Shown: in pieces, positions 5,227-10,665 of the stretch
Position numbering within the stretch: the stretch's first letter is position 1
Layout: the number at the start of each line of letters is the position of its first letter
DNA from: JAEHDI01 sp035455185
GTDB lineage: Bacteria; Acidobacteriota; Terriglobia; Bryobacterales; Bryobacteraceae
DNA length: 10,665 nucleotides
Direction: 5' to 3'
Assembly (NCBI GenBank): GCA_035455185.1
Contig: DATIFQ010000244.1
Coordinates: 1-10,665, forward strand
The notes under the pieces: model-generated
Told to the model about the DNA's origin: nothing
The model's database searches: none
What the model saw: only the letters and a program-made list of their open reading frames with translations
Made by a program: the position numbers and the translations under genes

Positions 5227-8200
5227 TCACGGTGCCGCGACGGCGACGATCGGGCCGTTGCTCTCGACACCTCCGATCGTGATCCGCAACGCGTGGTTGC
5301 CCGGCGCCAGGTCCGCGGGCGTCTTGATGTTCGCCTGGCCGAGACCGACGTAATTGGGCGTCAAACCGAGGAAGCCCACTTCCGCAGGCTTTCCTCCCAG
5401 TGTCGCGCTGAATGGTGCGGTGCACTGGAACAGCGGCGGGTACGGAACCGCGGCGCCGGTCTGGAGCGGATTATCGAGTGGGCTCACGCCGGTCAGGTAC
5501 GCGATGATGTACTTACCCGCCTTGACCGGATGCGCGGCGTCGTTAAGACTGCCGTCCTCGTGATTGACGACGATCGGCTTATCGCCTCCGTAGAGAAAGA
5601 TCCCGGGAGCCGAGGCCAGAACCGAGATTTTCACCGTGTCGCTCAGCATGTCTCCCGACTTGACTACCACCGAGGCCTCGCCCGGCTTCGTTTCGAAGGG
5701 GATCTGCGCATTGATCTGCGCGGGGCTGACATAGAATAACGGAGCAGGCGTCCCATTGACCGTCACCGAGGTGTCGCCGAGCGTATTTGGCAACGGCACC
5801 GATCCCGCCTTCGCCTCCTCCCTGGCCAATTTCTTGCCGAAGACGGTGAAGATCCCACCCGGTGAGACCGGCGGCAGGAACGAAGCGCCGTTGGTGACGC
5901 CCTCCGCGCTGAAGTCTGGTCCGATAAGGGTAACGAGTAGAGTGGCGTCCTGATAGGCCTCGTACCCGCTCAGATTGATGAACCACTCACCGGGCAAGAC
6001 GTCGGCGATATCCACCGATTCTTGATTCCCGTTTTCCCAACTGGCCTCATCGAAGTCGCACGGAGCGAGGATACCGGAGCAGACCGGCGCTTTGCCGAAA
6101 CGGGCCATCAGGTCGAGATCGCCCGTTCCACCGCTGGTCGTCACCCGCAAACGGCTGGCGCCTTCGGGTACGACGACCTTGTAGAAAGTCTCCGAAGTCC
6201 GGTCGCCCGAAAGCCCGGACTTCGGGATCCCCGGAGTCAGAACCTCGGCGCCCAGTAACGCCCCTTTCAAGGTCACGTTTTGGTATGCCCCACTGGCCTC
6301 CACGATCACGCCCCAGAAGCCTGCTTCCGGCGTGGCAACCGAGATGGTTTCCGTCGTCCCGGATTCGAACGACATCCCGTAAATGTCGAATAACGGATCG
6401 ACCACCGTCATGTCGGGATCTCCGTTCCCGCCCCGCAGGGTGAACTGGAGGATGGTGGTCTTTGCCGGCACGTTCATCACGGCGACCCCAAAGCTGTTCC
6501 TCGGACCATCGATGCCGATCGGACTGTTCGCCTCGAGCGGTGTGAAGACCGGGACCAGAATGCCGTGCGTGACCTTGCCGTCTTTGCCGTCCGTGATGCG
6601 AATAACGGCACGCCGGGCCGTGAAGGTCGGCATCCACTGGAGCAGACCCGTGTTGGCATCGACCGTCATGCCGGAAGGACCCTCGACCAGTTCGTACGTC
6701 AGTTTGTCGCCATCCGGGTCGGACGCCTTGATGGAGTAAGTGAGTTTCTCGCCATACATCGCGTACTCGGGGGGCTGGCTGATGACCTTGGGACCGCGGT
6801 TCGTGGTGACGTAGTCGGGTGGAAGGTCCCAGGCGGCGTCGAAAACCAGGGGATCCGCTCCGGCGAGTTTGCCGAGAGCGCGGGCGGAATTGCCAAAACC
6901 GTGCCGGGCGAACGACTCCCAAATCTTGCGGCGGTTCGCACCTCCGTTGGTGAGGTCGTCCGCGCTCAGGATGGCGTCCCGCGCATCGATCAGGGTGGGG
7001 GTGCAGGGCAATGTCTTGAAGCTGTTCATTACCAGCCTGTCAGTGACCTGCTGGCCGAGCTGCTTTCTCAGATCCCATAACGCGGCTGCCCAAAGTTCTC
7101 CGTCGTTGTGTCCCTCAAAGCCCTCGTTGCCGAAATGCTCGTAGGTGAGCGGGTAGTTCTCATAACTGCGCCGGCGGTAACCCGAATCCGGGTTTCGGCT
7201 CATGTACGCGTCGAGAACCGGGTTATTGAAGTAGCTCACCGCGAAGTAATCGGAGGTCCCTTCGGATAACGCGACCGACTGGACCGAGGCGAACATGCAA
7301 GTAACTTCGTTTGGCCCTCCCACGAGGCGGTCCGTGACTCCATGTGCGTACTCGTGGGTGACAAGCTGGCCACTGTAGGAGCCGTCCCGGTCGTCCGTGG
7401 GCACCGTCGGGTCAGCGCCGGAGTCGACGCCAACCTCCATTCTGGGAGACTCTCCGTCGGGCAGCGTTACGAAGTTGCCTCCTTCGAGTGATGCCCAATA
7501 GTCTTGCGCCTCCGCCAGCACGTGGTCGTTCCCCAACCCCCCACGGCTGAAGTTGAGCGTCTGAAAGTTTCCGGCGATCTCGTCGAAGCCAAGATCGTAG
7601 AAATAGTCATGAGCGATGTTGACCAAATAAAAGAGATTCGTGACCGAGGCGGGCCCGAACTGCGTCGGGTCCTGTCCTGTGGATCCCTCGCCCGCCATGA
7701 ACACGAAGAACTGCGTGGCGCTGTACGCCCTGCCGTCCGACAACTCGGCATCGGTTCCGGGATCGGGCTCGTCATCGGAGTCCGTGTCGAGATAGGCGTC
7801 GACGTTGTTACCCTTTGTGACTGTCGTGCCAGGACTCAGCCACGAGTCGGGTAAGTCAACCATTTCCCGCGGACCTTGCACCGGCGATTCCTTCCAGACG
7901 CGGGCCTTGCCTGCCGAGTGGACGAGATTCTGCGAGAACAGAAGCTTTCCGGAAGCGGCGTCAACGAGCAATTCGTAGTGGCGGCCCCGTTCGAGCTGCA
8001 GATAAATGCGATAGGCGAGGTGTCCGGATTCCGGGGACAGCGGGAAAACGGCGGGCTCCACGAGAACGGGAGACCATGCGGGCTTCACGGGATTGCGGAA
8101 GCGAAGCCGGCCGGCCGGTGAGGCCGGCAGAGGCACGAGGGCCTCCGTAACAGGCTTGCCGAGGCGGCGGAGCGCCGCTCCGATGGCCTGCTGCGGTGTG

Positions 8201-8814
8201 AGCTGCGGGGTAGTGTCCACGGCGGTGTTGAGGAGTACATCTCCAAATGCGATCCCGAGCACCTGCCCTGATGCATCGACAGTTACCTGGATCAGACCGC
8301 GGAACACAGGCACTCCAAGGATGCCTTGCTGAAACGTTATCTGCGTACCCGAACCAATCGGGCTTTCCCGCACCGCCTGCAAGCTCTCAATCGCGGCTCC
8401 GCTCAAAGGAAACAACGCAGGCTGAGAACGCAGGAAGTCGAGAGCGGCTGCCCTCGGTCCCTTCCCGGAGGGCGAGGACAGCGCACCCTGAACCGGCCGA
8501 AGCGTGCGGGGTAGTCCGGATTCGTTCCACGTGACGCGGACCTCGTCGCCAATGGCGGCTGAGAGTTCTGCTACACCGGACTCGGCGACGAGGCGTCGCC
8601 GTTGGACCGCAGGGTCGGCAGCCTGTGCGAGCCGCTGTTGCGGCGACCCGAAGACCAGTCGACGTGCGTCATAGTTACGGCCAAACGCGGCCGTGGCGCG
8701 CTCACGTGCCTGCCGGACGCGAGCCGCGTTCACCGGCGTCTTCCGCGGGAGGACAGCAGGAAGCGCGATGGAAATAGTCAGAGCGTATGGAAGAATGAAC
8801 CAACAACGAGGCAT
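5227..8814 (-). CDS. Secreted multidomain M36 (fungalysin-type) zinc metallopeptidase with Solibacter C-terminal domain
   Basis: The 1195-aa product is an extracellular endopeptidase. Residues 1-20 form a hydrophobic signal peptide. Residues about 30-290 are a propeptide containing an FTP-like part (GILGVPVFRGLIQVTVDASG) and a PepSY-like part (TPQQAIGAALRRLG). The catalytic domain spans about 330-665: zinc motif HEYAH (His487, Glu488, His491) in VTHEYAHGVTDRLVGGP, third ligand Glu518 in SEGTSDYF, and HNDGELWAAALW (569-580), as in M36 peptidases. Then come an Ig-like domain (about 673-757; DPDGDKLTYELVEGPSGM, TGLLQWMPT), two PPC-like domains (about 768-853 and 866-964) and a TIGR03437 domain (about 972-1193). 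Cys912 and Cys919 could form a small disulfide loop. An acidic run DTDSDDEPDPGTD (343-355) may bind calcium. All active-site residues are intact. The start has a good ribosome site and gives the signal peptide. It probably degrades environmental protein; the C-terminal domain may serve surface association, but its function is unknown. Confidence 0.93.
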   Translation of the reverse strand: MPRCWFILPYALTISIALPAVLPRKTPVNAARVRQARERATAAFGRNYDARRLVFGSPQQRLAQAADPAVQRRRLVAESGVAELSAAIGDEVRVTWNESGLPRTLRPVQGALSSPSGKGPRAAALDFLRSQPALFPLSGAAIESLQAVRESPIGSGTQITFQQGILGVPVFRGLIQVTVDASGQVLGIAFGDVLLNTAVDTTPQLTPQQAIGAALRRLGKPVTEALVPLPASPAGRLRFRNPVKPAWSPVLVEPAVFPLSPESGHLAYRIYLQLERGRHYELLVDAASGKLLFSQNLVHSAGKARVWKESPVQGPREMVDLPDSWLSPGTTVTKGNNVDAYLDTDSDDEPDPGTDAELSDGRAYSATQFFVFMAGEGSTGQDPTQFGPASVTNLFYLVNIAHDYFYDLGFDEIAGNFQTLNFSRGGLGNDHVLAEAQDYWASLEGGNFVTLPDGESPRMEVGVDSGADPTVPTDDRDGSYSGQLVTHEYAHGVTDRLVGGPNEVTCMFASVQSVALSEGTSDYFAVSYFNNPVLDAYMSRNPDSGYRRRSYENYPLTYEHFGNEGFEGHNDGELWAAALWDLRKQLGQQVTDRLVMNSFKTLPCTPTLIDARDAILSADDLTNGGANRRKIWESFARHGFGNSARALGKLAGADPLVFDAAWDLPPDYVTTNRGPKVISQPPEYAMYGEKLTYSIKASDPDGDKLTYELVEGPSGMTVDANTGLLQWMPTFTARRAVIRITDGKDGKVTHGILVPVFTPLEANSPIGIDGPRNSFGVAVMNVPAKTTILQFTLRGGNGDPDMTVVDPLFDIYGMSFESGTTETISVATPEAGFWGVIVEASGAYQNVTLKGALLGAEVLTPGIPKSGLSGDRTSETFYKVVVPEGASRLRVTTSGGTGDLDLMARFGKAPVCSGILAPCDFDEASWENGNQESVDIADVLPGEWFINLSGYEAYQDATLLVTLIGPDFSAEGVTNGASFLPPVSPGGIFTVFGKKLAREEAKAGSVPLPNTLGDTSVTVNGTPAPLFYVSPAQINAQIPFETKPGEASVVVKSGDMLSDTVKISVLASAPGIFLYGGDKPIVVNHEDGSLNDAAHPVKAGKYIIAYLTGVSPLDNPLQTGAAVPYPPLFQCTAPFSATLGGKPAEVGFLGLTPNYVGLGQANIKTPADLAPGNHALRITIGGVESNGPIVAVAAP

Positions 8815-8820
8815 CGGCGG

Positions 8821-8828
8821 TCTCCCTC
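8821..8828 (-). promoter_or_regulatory. Shine-Dalgarno site of the M36 peptidase gene
   Basis: On the minus strand GAGGGAGA ends about 6 nt before the ATG at 8814. It supports the chosen start of the peptidase. Confidence 0.7.
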
Positions 8829-8945
8829 AAACTTCGATGGACCGCCAGGGGATTCGGGCAACCGGAGCCCACTGCGGCGGGGAGCTCCACATCCGCGATC
8901 GCCCATCGGGGATGCATCCACTGGCGACTTGACAGATCCGAGATC

Positions 8946-8973
8946 ACTATATCACCAGACTTTCAGAGTCCAA
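8946..8973 (-). promoter_or_regulatory. Candidate promoter of the M36 peptidase gene
   Basis: On the minus strand TATAGT (8946-8951) matches the -10 consensus at five of six bases. TTGGAC (8968-8973), a weak -35, lies 16 bp upstream. The predicted start near 8939 would leave a leader of about 125 nt before the ATG. The -10 is in a local AT-rich stretch within GC-rich DNA. Confidence 0.4.
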
Positions 8974-9032
8974 ACACCTTTTTAGAGCCGCCAGCCCGCC
9001 CAGCGAGAATCCCACCACCGCGCCCGTACACC

Positions 9033-9116
9033 CACCCGGAAGCCCTTCGCTTCGAGCTGTCGAGTTTTCTGCTCCGTGCGGGCGACGCCCGTCACCTCGT
9101 GCCCTTTGGAGCGAGT
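9033..9116 (-). pseudogene. Remnant resembling the N-terminal part of an NAD(P)-dependent epimerase/dehydratase
   Basis: One minus-strand frame reads SKGHEVTGVARTEQKTRQ and then LEAKGFRV. This is how the second beta strand and helix of extended SDR (NAD-dependent epimerase) proteins look, typically '..ARGHEVTGLvRs..Ka..L.a.G.'. A TAG stop precedes the first of these residues by only a few codons. No glycine-rich TGATGFIG motif is found upstream, and after Val the frame loses similarity and stops near base 8985. If real, it is a decayed fragment of about 28 codons left by a deleted gene. The match is short and was judged by eye, so chance cannot be excluded. Confidence 0.3.
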
Positions 9117-9174
9117 CTAGCAGGATTTATCGGCTAACCTGTAGAAATCTCTAGGCGTTTCTGTCAAAGCGGTG

Positions 9175-9180
9175 TACAAT
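9175..9180 (+). promoter_or_regulatory. Candidate -10 element of the DUF2334 gene
   Basis: TACAAT matches the -10 consensus at five of six bases, with TG directly before it. A start near 9187 would give a leader of about 22 nt before the ATG at 9209. No good -35 lies 16-18 bp upstream. Confidence 0.35.
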
Positions 9181-9208
9181 ACATGGAACCGGTGCCGACA
9201 GGCTCACT

Positions 9209-10665
9209 ATGCCTCTGGCCGTTTCTCGAGGGACGGGACGACACCGGCGCATCGGGCCGGCCCGCAAGATGCTGGTGCTGGCCGCTTTAAGTCTGCCTTC
9301 TCTCTTCGGCCAGGAAACACCCGCGATCCCCGCCTCCGTTGCGATCTACTACGACGGGCCGGACCAGCCGCTGGCCGAGGGCTTCCTCGACGCCCACCAG
9401 ATCCAGAACCTGCTGGGCCACTTCGGGCTCTCCGGCGAGATCATCCCCATCGCGAACTACCGCCCGGGGCAGCTCGCCCGCTACCGCGCCGCTTTCTTCC
9501 TCGGCACCATCAGCGGGGCCGTCTTCCCGAAGGGCTTTCTGGCCGATGTCGCCGCCTCAAACCGTCCGTTCTGCTGGATCGGCCGCCACGTGGGCAGCCT
9601 GCTCGCTGCCCCCGAGGCGCGTGGCCGCTTCGGGTTCACCTACATCGACTACCGGGACGACCTCGAATTCCGCCAGGTCATCTACAAAGGGATCGCGCTT
9701 CCGAAAGAAGATCCGGATCTGAGCATCGTCGAGGCCGGCGGGCCGGGCGTCCAGGTCGTGGCGGAGGCGGTCAACGACGAGAAAACCCGGCGCCCCTACG
9801 CGCTCCGGCAGGGCCGCTTCTGGTACATCGCCGATACGCCGTTTTCCTACGCCCAGGAAGGCGGGCGCTATCTCGTCTTCTGCGACCTGCTGCACGACAT
9901 CCTTGAAGTGGACCACCCCGCGCAGGCGCTGGCTCTGGCGCGGGTGGAGGATGTCAGCGCCGACATCGACCCGGCGGACGTGAGAGCTCTCGCCGACACA
10001 CTATCCGGCCTGGGTGTGCCCTTCCAGATCGGTGTCATCCCCATCTTCCGAAACCCGGCGAAGGGCTACGAGATCTACCTCTCGGATCGGCCCGCGCTCG
10101 CCGAAGCCGTGCGCTATGCCATAGAGCGCGGCGGCGCCCCCGTGCTGCACGGCGTCACCCACCAGTACCGCGGAGTCAGCGCTGACGACTACGAGTTCTG
10201 GGACGCGGCGGGCAACCGTGCGGTGGCCGGGGACTCGGCGGAGGCGTTCCTTCGTAAGGTCGATCTCGGTCTGCGCGAACTGGCGCGGAACGACATCTTC
10301 CCGGTGGCCTTCGAAACTCCACACTACGCTGCCTCGGAAGTGGACTACCGCGTCATGCGGGATGTTTTCCCGCTCTTCAACGAACGCACGATGGCGACGC
10401 CGGATATCAACGCCATCCAATTTTTCCCCTATCCGACGGTGGACCGCTTCGGCCGGTACGTTGTGCCGGAGAACCTCGGCTACCTCGTGGTCGAAAGCCC
10501 CGACCCACGGGTGGTCATCGAACGCGCCCGCGCGATGCGCGTGGTGCGCGACGCGATCGCGTCGTTCTACTTCCACGCGTTCCTCGATCCGGCGCTGCTT
10601 GGCGAGGTCGTGCGCGGAGTCCGGTCGGCGGGCTTTCGCTTTGTCTCGCTGCGGCAGTTCGGCGG
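9209..10665 (+). CDS. Exported DUF2334 (YdaL-like) protein with NodB-like polysaccharide deacetylase domain, 3' truncated by window edge
   Basis: At least 485 residues are visible and the frame is open to the window end. Residues 1-34 give an export signal: a long basic n-region (RGTGRHRR...ARK) followed by MLVLAALSLPSLFG. Residues about 40-235 form an alpha/beta domain (SVAIYYDGPDQPLAEGF, NLLGHFGLSGEIIPIANY, AAFFLGTISG, RPFCWIGRHVGSLL), which I read as an amidotransferase/Rossmann-like N-terminal module seen in YdaL proteins. From about 244 the DUF2334 domain starts with ARVEDVSADIDP (Glu247, Asp248) and continues with VPFQIGVIPIFRNP and VLHGVTHQYRG (His314, His318). These look like the acidic and His-x3-His metal motifs of NodB deacetylases, so hydrolysis of an acetylated glycan is plausible but unproven. 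The ATG at 9209 follows an in-frame stop at 9152; a weak AGG lies 6 nt upstream. Starting at ATG 9269 would remove the basic n-region. B. subtilis ydaL lies in an exopolysaccharide operon; here no glycosyltransferase is visible. Confidence 0.85.
   Translation, partial: MPLAVSRGTGRHRRIGPARKMLVLAALSLPSLFGQETPAIPASVAIYYDGPDQPLAEGFLDAHQIQNLLGHFGLSGEIIPIANYRPGQLARYRAAFFLGTISGAVFPKGFLADVAASNRPFCWIGRHVGSLLAAPEARGRFGFTYIDYRDDLEFRQVIYKGIALPKEDPDLSIVEAGGPGVQVVAEAVNDEKTRRPYALRQGRFWYIADTPFSYAQEGGRYLVFCDLLHDILEVDHPAQALALARVEDVSADIDPADVRALADTLSGLGVPFQIGVIPIFRNPAKGYEIYLSDRPALAEAVRYAIERGGAPVLHGVTHQYRGVSADDYEFWDAAGNRAVAGDSAEAFLRKVDLGLRELARNDIFPVAFETPHYAASEVDYRVMRDVFPLFNERTMATPDINAIQFFPYPTVDRFGRYVVPENLGYLVVESPDPRVVIERARAMRVVRDAIASFYFHAFLDPALLGEVVRGVRSAGFRFVSLRQFG

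Larger units (their letters stand above)
8815..9208. other. 394-bp divergent intergenic region
   Basis: Between the start of the minus-strand peptidase gene and the plus-strand DUF2334 gene. From left to right it holds the peptidase ribosome site, about 110 bp of leader with no evident structure, a probable peptidase promoter (8946-8973), a short epimerase-like coding remnant on the minus strand (9033-9116) and a -10-like element for the DUF2334 gene (9175-9180). Bases 9120-9180 are clearly more AT-rich than the flanking genes. I saw no tRNA, small RNA or IS end. Confidence 0.7.

Noticed and set aside
8910..8919. 10-bp palindrome GGATGCATCC in the peptidase leader, considered as an operator
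   Set aside because: Palindromes of this length are expected several times by chance in 10 kb, and no second copy was seen.
8929..8934. Perfect TTGACA on the plus strand as a -35 box
   Set aside because: The nearest -10-like sequence (TATATC) is only 13 bp away and no gene starts soon after it.
8988..9036. GAVVGFSLGGLAAL on the minus strand, resembling an alpha/beta-hydrolase nucleophile elbow
   Set aside because: It is in a different frame from the epimerase-like remnant, is very short and glycine/alanine-rich, and has no supporting sequence on either side.
9183..9290. Short upstream open frame (MEPVPTGSLCLW..., ending ARCWCWPL) overlapping the DUF2334 start, considered as a regulatory leader peptide
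   Set aside because: It has no ribosome site, lies within or just after the predicted -10, and shows no attenuator-like hairpins.
9172..9906. 244-aa plus-strand open frame starting in the promoter region
   Set aside because: Different frame from the DUF2334 protein; Arg/Pro-rich translation with no motif, and it overlaps the conserved N-terminal module throughout.
10001..10576. 191-aa minus-strand open frame
   Set aside because: Antisense to the DUF2334 domain, whose motifs are in the plus strand; composition is that of a shadow frame.

Overview
The window looks like GC-rich chromosomal DNA from an acidobacterium, most likely of the Solibacteres/Bryobacterales group. The best taxonomic clue is the C-terminal domain of the large secreted peptidase at 5227-8814. 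It has the pattern NGASFLPPVSPG, then IFTVFGKKLA, PLPNTLGDTSVTVNG and APLFYVSPAQIN, which I recognise as the 'Solibacter uncharacterised C-terminal domain' (TIGR03437) typical of that lineage. A hopanoid/squalene gene and an extended -10 promoter with no room for a leader fit this assignment but do not prove it. No tRNA, rRNA, IS element, integrase, CRISPR array or phage gene was found.

Left part (1-2976, plus strand): the 3' portion of a fused anthranilate synthase gene, trpE(G), is followed after 20 bp by hpnE, the FAD-dependent hydroxysqualene dehydroxylase of squalene/hopanoid synthesis. A small secreted beta-sandwich protein comes next, with its own promoter-like element placed so close to the start codon that the mRNA may be leaderless. 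It converges, with a 7-bp gap, on a minus-strand ridA gene (enamine/imine deaminase) that has a strong Shine-Dalgarno site.

Middle (3549-8814): a membrane-bound hybrid histidine kinase (two TM helices, HAMP, HisKA, HATPase, receiver) runs rightward. A very long minus-strand gene for a secreted M36 (fungalysin-type) zinc metallopeptidase runs leftward and meets it. Two perfect 9-bp stem-loops lie at this convergent junction, one in the last codons of the kinase and one in the gap; they probably act in transcription termination. The peptidase carries an FTP-like propeptide, an Ig-like domain, two PPC-like domains and the Solibacter C-terminal domain.

Right part (8815-10665): a 394-bp divergent intergenic region holds the probable peptidase promoter, a short remnant resembling the N-terminal part of an NAD-dependent epimerase, and a -10-like element for the next gene. 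That gene runs off the right edge and encodes an exported DUF2334 (YdaL-like) protein. It has a NodB-like deacetylase domain that keeps its metal-ligand-type motifs.

Together these are mostly ordinary metabolic, signalling and secreted-protein genes. I see no convincing multi-gene undescribed system. The points most worth a second look are the DUF2334 protein, the modular M36/TIGR03437 peptidase, the trpE(G)-hpnE pairing and the leaderless-type promoter.
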